Assembly: GCA_013397845.1 (NCBI GenBank)
Contig: VZTG01007192.1
Coordinates: forward strand, 251,632-315,631
Source of the DNA: Melanocharis versteri
Lineage: Eukaryota > Chordata > Aves > Passeriformes > Melanocharitidae
Direction of reading: 5' to 3'
Length of the DNA: 64,000 nucleotides
The notes beneath the pieces were generated by a model. It was not told where the DNA came from and ran no database searches. It was given only the letters and a program-made list of their open reading frames with translations. The translations under genes were made by a program, and so were the position numbers. Positions within the stretch are counted from its first letter, which is position 1. The number at the start of each line of letters is the position of its first letter. This document shows positions 49,101-58,029 of this stretch, one piece after another.

Positions 49101-52100
49101 TTCGTCTTGTTATGAAGGCTCATTCCTTCATCAGGGAGAACGTGCCCAGAGTCCTGTCCTCGGTAAAGGACAAGTCTGGTGAGTTACTTTTCCTGCTCTA
49201 GCTTTCCTTCCATTGCTTTGAGCTGCCCTCATGAGCTGGAGAGGTAGGATTTGAACAGGTGGCTTTGGATGGGGAGGTCGAAGGTTTTGCATCATAATTT
49301 CAGCCTGAACCTTTTCATTTGTACTCAGCTGTATTAGACAACAAGCTAGACTGTTGTTCAGGTCTAAGTCCTCTCTGGATCTTAAATCTTTATTCTTTGG
49401 GATTCCTTATATCTGCTTTTAGGAGTAAAAGGTGTTGAGATGTTGCCTGCACACCTCCAGCTCAATGCTCTAGTTGAAGTGACAGCAGTCATAGAACAAA
49501 AGGTCTTTTAAGCAAGGCATGCTAGGACTGACTGGACTGAACCCACGTGTTGATACAGGTCTTGCAGCTTTATCTTCAGTAGGAGGAAAGGAAATGTGAT
49601 ACCAAGGTGTTAGCAGATAGTTAGTTACCCTCACTTGTTAACAGTGCTTTGTGCACTCCACCTGAAAGGTCGAGTTTGTTTTATTCTCTGTAAATCCCAT
49701 ACCTGTGGTTCCAGACTGAGGTTTCTGAGGTGAGAAAGGCTCTGTTTTGTGAAGGAGTACTGGGGAAACTGAACTGTCAGTAAAAAGACTGCAGAGTGTT
49801 CTTTTGTTTTTTATTTCTCCCTCTTCCCAGGCACAGTACACATTCCCAGAATTTCTCAGTACCTGTACTTCCTTTTTGCTCCCACCCTCATCTACAGAGA
49901 CAACTATCCCAGGTAATGTGAGCAACAACAGAATATTAAAGTAGCCTGAAAACTGAAGCCAACATAAAGCACCCCTGGGTGTGATCAATTTATGAGTTAG
50001 AGCTTTCATAAAGATGTGGTTAAGCTGGCAAGGGCAAGACTTGCTCATGGAGTTCTGCTTTTATTTCTTTGGGAAACTCACTTGAAGTTAAATAAATGAA
50101 GAACTTGCTACTGATTATGTAGTGATAGACAGCTCCTGCAATAGGAACTTGTGTGTTTTATGTGGTGCCAATAAGCAGCCCTGTCTCAGAGTTTGAGGCT
50201 GAAGCCTTTAAAAGTGGGAACTCCCAAACTCTTCTGTACGTTGCTGGGTTGCACTTTGGCAGTGTGAAGTCAGCAGCACTTTACACCACTGTGGGCAGAT
50301 CCCCACCTCCTACGGAACTGCACAGTGCTGCCCTCCAGATACCTTTCCATTTATGGAATTGCTGCAGTTCTGCTGTCATTTAAAGTGAGGAACCAGCAAT
50401 TTGGGCAGACATCCCTCAGACATCAGGAGATTAAGAATTCTGGAATTCCAAAGCCTTTTTTTTTTCAGAGAATACGTCAGTAAAATCCTGAAATCCTTCA
50501 AGTAATTGAAGTGAGAGGTTTGCTGCTTTGAGGTCCTATTTAGCTGTGATATCCTGTTCTTTTTCCTAGGAATCCCACAATAAGATGGGGCTATGTAGCT
50601 ACCAAGTTTGCACAGGTAAGTAGTGCAGCTTTCAGCTGAATACACTCTTGGAGATCATCTAAGATGTGTTGCTCAACAGCTCTCTCTGGCATTAAATCAC
50701 TCTGCTTGGCGTGGGCTTACCAGGAAAGAATACTTTCCAGTGACTAACGAATAAACTGTGATCTTGCTGCACTCATAGTTGTGCCAAAGAAAGAAAAAAA
50801 TTTAAAATCTTTCCTTAAACAAGCCTCCAGATTAAAAAAAACTCTGTGTGTGTGTGTAGAGCAGCACCCGTGCCCTTTTTCTTCACCCTGATTGTAGTGC
50901 ACTGGCACAGCTTCCTCTCTGCAGATATTCAGAGGAATTTTGAAATAATGAGGCCTGGAGTCCAAATCCTCAGTGTTTATTTGAGTTCAAGGTTGACTGG
51001 TTCTTCACATTTGTGGCCGTGAGCTTCAGTAGCTTCTTGTGGATGTGTTTCCAAGTAATGGATTTGTGTGACTGAAACCTTTACTGTCACACAATGCATT
51101 TATGGTTTTAAGAGCAAAACAACTTTAAAAAGAAAGGCAACATGAACAGGCCATCGGCTGCTTGCTGTTGGACAAAGAGGATGACAGAGCACACACCTGC
51201 CTTACATAGAGTATTTAAACTCTGCATTTTGACCTCAACATCCACCACATGGGTTCATGAGCCAGAGAAAGCCTGAGGTGCTTTGGCCTGTAAACGTCTC
51301 CTTTGGGATAAAAAAAATTAAGCTTTAATATTAGATTTAACTACAGAAAGTATTTTTCAATTATTTCTGTCCTTACCTTGGATGTAGATCAAGGGTACTT
51401 TCCCCACTTTGGCAGTGGCACGAATTTTTTGTGTCAAAACTTGCGAGCTGATAGGACTGGAAAAAACTGACAGCTGCTGTAATAGAAAAGAGAAGTTGAT
51501 TTTGCTGATGGCTGTCAGCATGCTCCAGGGATTGCTGTGGCTTACTTTCTGCCTGGATCCTTGGGGAGGTTTATTGGCAGCAATGTAAAATAAATTATTT
51601 TGGCTTGTGTTGGCAGCTGCTGTTCTCTCCTAGAGCTGGCAAGTGGCGATGTGTTAATTGTGCGTTTCTGTTATGAAGTCAGGTTTTGGGGTATTTTTGT
51701 TCCAGGTGCTTGGTTCACTTTTCTATGCCTACTACATTTTTGTGAGGCTCTGCATTCCTCAGTTTCGCAACAGTAGTCAGGAAACCTTCAACCTTCGAGG
51801 GCTGGTCCTCTGCATCTTCAACTCCATCCTGCCAGGTGAGGCCCAGATCCAGGAGTGACTTTTATCTTTGTGGAAGGGAGAAGTGCTTCATTTGAGATGC
51901 AGTCATGACAGGCAGAGATCAGCAAAGGAGATCTTGTGGGCAGACTTCAGCGTTAAGGGGTAAAACCTCAAAATCAGCAATACAAAACAAAAGCTGGGTT
52001 TGAATTGAACTGTCTTCAAATCAAGTTGCAGGCTCTGGGGCAGCCTTGCTGTTGCCCTCTGGGGCGAGCAGGGCCTGGTGTGAGAAACTGAAATACAGTT

Positions 52101-55100
52101 GTGCTACCTGTACAAAACAGTAAAGCTCATCTGTGCCAGTGCCTATAAGAACAGTTTTTGACTGTGTTAGGTGCTCTTGCTTATGGCTAAGAGAAAACAC
52201 TACAAAGCTGCTCTGGATGTCCCTTGTTTCCAGGTGTGCTGATTCTCTTCCTGGTGTTCTTTGCCTTCCTTCACTGTTGGCTCAACGCGTTCGCCGAGAT
52301 GCTGCGCTTTGCAGACAGGATGTTCTACAAGGTAAGGAGCAGGAGCTGTACTTTATAAAGCCTCTGAAAGTCATCATCAAAATGAAAAGAAAAGAGGAGG
52401 AAACTGAAGATTGTTTTCACAGTGGGATTTTGCTTGGTTTATGCTGTTAAGGCTTAAGTTGGTTGCTGTGCTGTAGAACAGATTTGATTTCTGCCTGGCA
52501 GTCTGAGTTTCTTTCAGGTGAAACACCCTGTGCACAAACCAGACCTACCCAATAGCTCCATTAGCCTTCTTTTTGTTCTTTTATCACATAAACCACTGCA
52601 GTTTGGGATAAAACCAGACCTTGATACACCAAATAGAATGTTGAAGGTGCGATGGAAAGCTTGGTCAAATTGTTATGTTAGCTTGGTATTATTTTGTTCA
52701 GTATTTTTCAATTTGGTATCTTAGAAAAGCCCTCTAGAATGTTTTATAGTTAATTAGATTTATAGTCTTTTAATTGTGCTTTCAGGACTGGTGGAATTCC
52801 ACATCCTATGCAAACTACTACAGAACCTGGAACGTGGTAGTACATGACTGGCTCTATTACTATGCCTACAGGGACTTCCTTTGGGTGAGTAACAAGCAGA
52901 TGTATTCTTTTGCTAATTAAACATTTAACTACTGGGCAGAACGATACAGTTGTCAAGATGCAGCATCCCTGTCTGTTTAAAAGCACAAAAATGTTTCACA
53001 TCAGCTGCTATGGGAAGCCACTGTGCTTTTAGAGAGATCCGTTGCTCATTTCCACGTCCTTGATGTGTGCAAAACGTGGGGCTGAGATGTAGGAATGCAG
53101 GGATTGACTCAGCAGTCAGAACTCATGTTGCACTGTTTCCATGAGCTGTGGTAGGTATTTAATGAGTGGGCTCTGCACAAATACTTATGCAAGGAGCCAG
53201 AAATACACCTGAAGAAAAACACCTAAACCCCAAGGTGCTCTGTAAGGCACTTAGCATTTCACATGTGCCTCTTGGCTGGAGGAGAGAACCTTCTTAGCTC
53301 AGGGAAGAAAACCCAGTGTGTTGCAACAACCAAACAAAAACCACAGCAGTGTAGCTCCTAATACTTGGCATTCTCCTCTCTGCCAGTTTTTTGGTAAGAA
53401 GTTCAGAGCAGCAGCCATGCTGTCTGTCTTCACCGTGTCAGCTGCTGTGCACGAGTACGTCCTCAGCATCTGCTTTGGCTTCTTCTATCCAGTTCTCTTC
53501 TGCCTGTTCACGTGCTTTGGAGGTAAGTTCCAAGGAAGAGAGTGTGGCAGTGGGTGTGGGGTTGGTGGCTTTTTTAGAGAAGCATGCTTTGTGCTGTTGA
53601 TAATGATGCCAGCTGTTCCTTAAGCACTAACACACAGTATTGTCATCCAAGGGTTGCAATTGTGAGTCCAAGCTTTGCGAATGGATTTTTGCAGCTCAGT
53701 AGTTGAATCGCTGTGTGTCAGCAGCTTGTCAGTCTTCCTCTATAAAGTCACAGTATAAGGCAACTATTATTTCACTACTGCAGTGAGGAAGAGCCCATTT
53801 AGAAGTCAGAGCTCTTGCACTTCTTTTTGGGGTTTGAGTTAGAGGGCTCTAATAAACTCTAGGCCATGCCTTGGTGGCCAGTGTAGCACAAATAATGTTG
53901 ATCCCCAGAGGCACACAGCCAGGCCAGCTTCTTGGCAAACTTACCTGCAGTAAATATCAGAATCAGATCAGAGTACTTGCTCTATTCTGAAGCATAATCA
54001 GATTTTAATGGAGCAGCCTTGTTGCTCCAGAGACGAAGTGAAAGGAGGGGAAGATCCAGTCAAATCAGTTGATCTTTGATTCTCGAATCTTAAGTTTGTT
54101 TCTGAATAATGCTTCTTATTTCACCTCTTCGCAGTGGTCTTCAACTTCACCCTCAATGACCGTCGGAAAGGGCCCTTCTGGAATGTGATCATGTGGACTT
54201 CCCTCTTCCTGGGCCAAGGTGTCATCATCTGCCTCTACAGCCAGGAGTGGTACGCCCGCCACTACTGCCCCACGGAAAACGTGAGTGCCTGGCCCTTCCC
54301 GTGGCATAACCAGCTGTGGGAGTGCCTGTCCTGTCTTGCCATGCAGGCAGAGTGGAAGTTAAATGGCACGAGCCTTTCTGGCAGTGTGCTACATCCATTC
54401 CTTAGGAGTTCTTTAGCCTAGAGGCTGCCTAACAGAAGTGCTTTCAGTAGTGCTCCTTCTGTGCTGGTAGTATCTCACTGCTTGGAACTGAGGGTGGTGT
54501 TACCCCATTTCTGAGGATATGCTAGACCTCATTTAGGCTGTGGCAATGGAACTGCAGCACTTGGCCAGTGAAGTCAGGAGAAACTTCTGTAGGAGGCCCA
54601 CAAAAACTCTGCCTGTTGTGCCTGTCCCAGGCTAGAGTGGGTGGTGGTGAGAACTGGTTACCTGTCAATAGTTTGGGGTTTTGGTGGTGTTTTCTCTTAC
54701 TCATTTCCTTGGTACCAGATTCTGTTCCAGATAAAACTTCCTGCTGTCCTAGCTGATTTCAGTTTTAACCAAAGGTATCCTTTGGCAGCCTTTATTTTAA
54801 GTTTGATTCTCCTCAGTTAAGAGTTTGCTATCATAAATTACTTGGCTTCTTGATACAACAGGCACAGGGTTTACCTGATGTAACAGAACTTGTGGCTGTA
54901 GCTACCCATCCAGGCACTGCTTAGTGAGGGCAAGAACAGGGTTGTAGGGTGCAGAAATGTGGTTTGATCTCTCCTGTTAGAGAAGTTTGACTTCAGCAGC
55001 TCATACCACAGCTGATGCTGTTGGCCTGTGAGTAATTTACTGCCTCTCCATGTTTTGCAGCCCACATTCCTGGACTATGTAAAGCCACGCTCGTGGTCGT

Positions 55101-55117
55101 GTCATACGAAGATGTGA
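34002..55117 (+). CDS. SOAT1: Sterol O-acyltransferase 1 (ACAT1), 15 coding exons
   Basis: SOAT1 joins long-chain acyl-CoA to cholesterol in the ER membrane, making cholesteryl esters for storage. The coding exons are 34002-34125, 41436-41494, 45291-45439, 45534-45593, 45911-46018, 47712-47994, 49100-49178, 49831-49912, 50570-50615, 51706-51835, 52234-52331, 52786-52884, 53387-53522, 54135-54280 and 55061-55117. They join in frame to 1656 nt (551 residues plus stop), with GT-AG introns throughout. A hydrophilic N-terminus (about 1-140, cytosolic oligomerisation region) precedes the first membrane helix (about 145-163) and further helices. FYKDWWN is at 404-410, Asn422 matches human Asn421, and the catalytic His461 (AAVHEY) matches human His460. 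The last five residues differ from mammals. The start codon has a good Kozak context (ACCATGG). The HEY and FYxDWWN motifs place it in the MBOAT family. SOAT1 rather than SOAT2 rests on overall likeness and length. Confidence 0.97.
34126..41435 (+). other. SOAT1: SOAT1 intron 2 (7.3 kb)
   Basis: This is the longest intron of the gene. It holds no exon-like frame that would keep the SOAT1 phase, no recognisable CR1 and no RNA gene that I can see. The frame at 39782-40393 (203 codons) is unsupported and overlaps competing frames. Confidence 0.8.
41436..41494 (+). CDS. SOAT1: SOAT1 exon 3
   Basis: A 59-nt exon between CCTTAG/GCTGGG and GCTGAG/GTAAAT. It codes GWVDVDHVITRKMQLIAEAE (residues 42-61), a likely amphipathic helix of the N-terminal oligomerisation region. 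The IAEAE ending resembles the equivalent mammalian stretch. Confidence 0.9.
44212..44610 (-). mobile_element. CR1 LINE 3' fragment in SOAT1 intron 3
   Basis: It opens with the reversed CR1 3' end (AGGATCCTGGAATGGTTTGG, TTGGAAAGGACCTTAAAGAT) and continues through CCATGGGCAGGGACACCTTC, AGCTTCTCTGGGCACCCTGT and CCTCATGAAGAGTCCCTCTC. It is about 400 bp, 5'-truncated, minus orientation. A 25-base unit (GCCCTCTCTTCTCCAGAAAC plus CTCCT) occurs twice, at 44431 and 44563. Confidence 0.93.
45291..45439 (+). CDS. SOAT1: SOAT1 exon 4
   Basis: Acceptor CTGTCAG/CAACTG, donor GCCAA/GTAAGC. Codes residues 62-110, starting QLKPAFMKEVDSHFTEFV, then a Ser/Ala-rich linker of the cytosolic N-terminal domain. 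The linker is variable among vertebrates. Confidence 0.94.
45534..45593 (+). CDS. SOAT1: SOAT1 exon 5
   Basis: A 60-nt exon 94 bp after exon 4 (TTGCAG/GAATTC to TTGGA/GTGAGT). Codes NSRAPPEHGKIFTARRSLLE-like sequence, with the conserved RAPPE.GKIF block just before the first membrane helix. The codon completing Asp131 is shared with exon 6. Confidence 0.95.
45911..46018 (+). CDS. SOAT1: SOAT1 exon 6, first membrane helix
   Basis: Acceptor CCCTCAG/TGAGCT, donor GGAAG/GTAAGA. Codes residues 131-166, containing HIRTIYHMFIALLI and the hydrophobic run to STLLVDFIDEG, the first transmembrane helix. Confidence 0.96.
47712..47994 (+). CDS. SOAT1: SOAT1 exon 7, membrane helices
   Basis: The largest coding exon (283 nt; TTCTAG/GCTGGT to GAACAG/GTAAGT), residues 167-261. 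It encodes two or three hydrophobic segments and the conserved GFGPTYV and LPPASRFI blocks. The open minus-strand frame across its 5' half is a shadow. Confidence 0.96.
49100..49178 (+). CDS. SOAT1: SOAT1 exon 8
   Basis: Acceptor CTTACAG/GTTCGT, donor GTCTG/GTGAGT. Codes VRLVMKAHSFIRENVPRVL and following, residues 262-287, a strongly conserved cytosolic amphipathic stretch of the family. Confidence 0.96.
49831..49912 (+). CDS. SOAT1: SOAT1 exon 9
   Basis: Acceptor TTCCCAG/GCACAG, donor CCCAG/GTAATG. Codes residues 288-314, including QYLYFLFAPTLIYRD, a conserved signature of sterol acyltransferases. Confidence 0.96.
50570..50615 (+). CDS. SOAT1: SOAT1 exon 10
   Basis: A short 46-nt exon (TTCCTAG/GAATCC to GCACAG/GTAAGT) coding NPTIRWGYVATKFAQ, residues 315-330 with the split Arg. 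Its two phases match the neighbouring exons exactly. Confidence 0.95.
51706..51835 (+). CDS. SOAT1: SOAT1 exon 11
   Basis: Acceptor GTTCCAG/GTGCTT, donor GCCAG/GTGAGG. Codes residues 331-373, a hydrophobic helix (VLGSLFYAYYIFVRLC) followed by a loop and the LVLCIFNSILPG segment. Confidence 0.96.
52234..52331 (+). CDS. SOAT1: SOAT1 exon 12
   Basis: Acceptor TTTCCAG/GTGTGC, donor TACAAG/GTAAGG. Codes residues 374-406, with the highly conserved FLHCWLNAFAEMLRF block and FYK, the first half of the FYxDWWN motif. Confidence 0.97.
52786..52884 (+). CDS. SOAT1: SOAT1 exon 13, active-site region
   Basis: Acceptor CTTTCAG/GACTGG, donor TTTGG/GTGAGT. Codes residues 407-439: DWWNS completes the FYxDWWN motif (acyl-CoA binding), and NYYRTWNVVVHDWLYYY carries Asn422, equivalent to the human catalytic-site Asn421. 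Confidence 0.97.
53387..53522 (+). CDS. SOAT1: SOAT1 exon 14, catalytic histidine
   Basis: Acceptor CTGCCAG/TTTTTT, donor TGGAG/GTAAGT. Codes residues 440-484. The VSAAVHEY motif holds His461, equivalent to the catalytic His460 of human SOAT1 and the invariant His of the MBOAT family. Confidence 0.97.
54135..54280 (+). CDS. SOAT1: SOAT1 exon 15
   Basis: Acceptor CTTCGCAG/TGGTCT, donor GAAAAC/GTGAGT. Codes residues 485-533: VVFNFTLNDRRKGPFWNV, a last membrane segment, and the conserved YSQEWYARHYCP motif. Confidence 0.96.
55061..55117 (+). CDS. SOAT1: SOAT1 exon 16, stop codon
   Basis: Acceptor TTTTGCAG/CCCACA. Codes PTFLDYVKPRSWSCHTKM then TGA at 55115-55117, residues 534-551. PTFLDYV.PRSW is conserved, and the final residues are not. 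The 3' UTR follows directly. Confidence 0.95.
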   Translation, partial: PTFLDYVKPRSWSCHTKM

Positions 55118-56305
55118 AAATGGGGTACTCTGGCCATGTCATCACAGAAAAACAGAGGTGTCCTCCAAGTATTTGGACCAATGATTTAACTTACTACAGA
55201 CTTTTTCTAAGGGAAGTTGTGCCTCCTGATTATTGGGGAGAAACTGTAATTTTTTTAAACATTGCTGGAGCAAACCAGTTGACCTGGATTGCAACAAACT
55301 TCAAAGGCAGCACCTATTACATGCTGTCCCACTTTGAGCCATTTCCATGCCAGTAAAACATTGAGCTGAAGGTGGAGTCTACTGGAATCCTACTCATCCA
55401 GGGGTCCCCTCAAGTTGCTGCTTTTCTGGATAAGAGCCAAGCTAGTCAGATTTGCTGGTAGCTCATTGTTGGTATCCGTCCATCTTTGTTAGCCATCGCT
55501 TTGCAATTTTTTTCTCCTTTTTGGTAATGGGATGTCCACAAAACTTCTGTTCTTCATGATCCTGCCTGCCACTGTGACACAGACAAGTGGCAGAGCAGCA
55601 GGGTGTTTGCATCCTTGCTCTGAAGATGGCCAAAGTTTTCCTGGCAGGCTTCAAACTGCCTCCTATGTTGGCTGCCAACAGGTATAAAATGGGCAGAGGA
55701 AGAGGGATTGTCCCCATGCAGAGTCAGGTTCAGAAGCAGGGCATGGTGTGTGCAGTCTTGACATGACCTTTTACACCAAAAATTTGTTTTCTCTGTATTC
55801 ATTTCGTTCCCAACTGCCTTACAGCATTTTTATTCTCTGAAGGCCCTTGTGACTTGAGGAGTACTTGTTCTTCTTGCTTTTCCTTTCTCCTGCTCTAGAT
55901 AATCAGTTCTTTTAACATGATTAACTTGTAAAAGAGCTTTTGGTTTAATTTGGCAGATGCTTTAAGGTATACAGGTTGTTAAGGGTTTCTTTACTAAGAA
56001 AACTTGAAATACTATGACCCAACTGTAAGAAAATGGGATCAACTTTACAGGTACAGAGCATGATCTCGTTTGAAATGGCCACATGCAGTCCAATGTGCCA
56101 GCACACCTTGCCTGTGTGTGTTGGAGCAGCTTCTCATGCTGCTGGGGAATGAGGAGTGGCCCAGAGCTGCTTTGTCACCTGCCTGTGTCTGCCCTGACAT
56201 CAGAGGGGGGTTCAGGTAGAGATCAGCTTCCTGGGTATTGCCCTCTTGGTGAAGAGGTAGGACATCCTCCCACACACACCAATAAAGGCAGGGGCCTTGT
56301 GTGAG
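55118..56305 (+). other. SOAT1: SOAT1 3' UTR (minimum extent)
   Basis: The sequence after the stop contains no further splice pattern that keeps coding. It reaches a canonical AATAAA at 56281-56286 followed by a GT-rich element, which would give a 3' UTR of about 1.2 kb. The true end may be further right, as mammalian SOAT1 3' UTRs can be several kb; a second candidate end lies near 58490-58530 (weak variant signal AATATA). Confidence 0.6.
56281..56286 (+). terminator. SOAT1: Polyadenylation signal AATAAA
   Basis: The canonical hexamer is followed 12-35 bases later by the GT-rich TTGTGTGAGTTTGGTGTTTG, a good downstream element. The position, 1.16 kb after the SOAT1 stop, fits a proximal poly(A) site. 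Confidence 0.6.
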
Positions 56306-56701
56306 TTTGGTGTTTGCATAACAATTAATCAGCCAGAGTCCCTTCAGTTCCCTTGTTCTGGCAGGTGCTAAACAGAACAGGGAACTTCCAGAGTGTCTGG
56401 GTACAGATCACTCCAGTTTTACTGGAACTGTAGCTCCCATTTACTGGAGACAGGGTCACCTGATGGACATTCCTTAACTTTGGTGAAAAGGGCTTTGGTG
56501 ACGAATATTTTAGAATTACTCAAATGTTATCAGAAGCAGCCAATAGAGAACAGCATCTCCTTATTACCTACAGCCCTGGGTATTTCATACCAGCAGTATT
56601 GGGACTACTGATGGACTTGTCTCCCAAGTCACTTCAGACTCTCCTTTGGGCTTCTGTTTTCACTAACCTCCATCAGAAGTAATTTCATGAAAGCTAGGGA
56701 G

Positions 56702-56830
56702 TACTTAAACTCTTCCATGTCTTCAGTCTTCTGTAAGAAGGAATCATGCTCTTGGAGAAAGGACATTGTACCNATACTTAAACTCTTCCATGTCTTCGGT
56801 CTTCTTCTCTTGGAGAAAGGACATTGTACC
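56702..56830 (+). repeat. Near-duplicate flanking a single n
   Basis: TACTTAAACTCTTCCATGTC begins at 56702 and again at 56775, and CTTGGAGAAAGGACATTGTA ends both copies. The n at 56773 lies between them. The second copy has one substitution and lacks about 16 bases of the first. It looks like unmerged overlapping contig ends rather than a biological repeat. Confidence 0.8.
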
Positions 56831-57780
56831 AGGTCAAATTTGCCAAATAGTGTTTCTGTGTGAGGTTCTCCTCTGAAAACATCTCCTGCTAAAAATTGTT
56901 TGATGAAACAGTTGAAGTAATTTCAGAGGAAGTATATGCTCAAAGTTGGCAGTATTAGTATAGAAAATCCTGATAATTAAATGGATTACTTTATCGTCAT
57001 TCAGACTGAGTAATCTGAAATTTTTTGCCATACCTTTTGTGGGAAGAAAGAACAGAAGTTCTGGAACAACTAAGCTTCCTTATTGAAATAACAGACAAAA
57101 AGACAAAAAAAACCCCACCCTCTGGCCAAACAGCTTTGTCACCTCCTTGGTATAGGATGAGATTCAGTCCAATTCTTTTTTGTTTGGTGCTCAAAACACA
57201 GAGGTAACTGCACTCAAAGAGGGTGGGATGGATTAGGGACTTGAGACCTGTGGCAGGTCTTGATGCAGTTTCAGTGTTTTCAAAAAGAGACCAAAGGATG
57301 GCACTTTGTGCCCTGTTTTGGTGTTTCCCTCACACCTGGCACTGTCGTATGCCCAAAAGGAATATCAGCATTTACTGTGTCAGCATCATCACTGTTTGAA
57401 GCCTGAGGGTTTGAGCATCTGGCAAGCAAAAGGCAACCAGAAGGGGATGCTCAGCTGTTGGAACTAGTCTTAGTTTTTGACAAGTTGAGGTTTTCAGCCT
57501 TGTAGATCAAGGCATCTGGCAACCGTGCTGTCAGGGCATTAACAATTTGGATTACTTTCAATTTTGTGGGGTTTTTTAATTGCTTTTGAATGTGGGCTTA
57601 TTTTCATATTTCTCAAGAGTGCTGGAGGGGAAATACTAAGTCTTTTGCACGTTGCTTGTTTAATTAAAAGTCAATTATACCATGCTTGAGTTTCTTGGAC
57701 TGCAAGTGCCAGAGCTAGCAGTGCGATGTTCTGGTCAGGGGTGAGGATGTGAAGGTTCCTAACCTGCCCATTACGAGCTC

Positions 57781-58029
57781 TTAATATAATGTAATACAAT
57801 AGATACTGTTTTCTGTGGTTCTCTCCAACACAAGAACTGTGCAGCTTGCTTCCATGGTAACTCCCTCAGTTGTGAGGTGGGAAGCCTCCAGCTTTGGAAT
57901 GGCAGCCAGTACAGCTGCAGCTCCTTGCTCAATAACCTCACGAAAATCAGCGTTACTACGGCAAAACGCGTCCTGGTTTTCATGCAGAAAACAATTTGTT
58001 CCTGGGAAGACCAAAGCTCTGTGGAGTCC
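57781..58029 (-). CDS. Possible terminal exon of an unidentified minus-strand gene
   Basis: On the minus strand an open frame runs from just after a TGA at 58032-58030 to a TAA at 57783-57781. It is about 80 codons, with a mixed, protein-like composition (ALVFPGTNCFLHENQ, FREVIEQGAAAVLAAIPKLE, then VLVLERTTENSIYCITLY at the end). CCACAG/AG near its 5' edge could be a splice acceptor, though the pyrimidine tract is poor. ATTAAA signals on the minus strand follow at about 57660 and 57577. I do not recognise the family and found no upstream exon. It may equally be a chance frame inside a long SOAT1 3' UTR; other frames here are also open. Confidence 0.25.
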   Translation of the reverse strand, partial: GLHRALVFPGTNCFLHENQDAFCRSNADFREVIEQGAAAVLAAIPKLEASHLTTEGVTMEASCTVLVLERTTENSIYCITLY

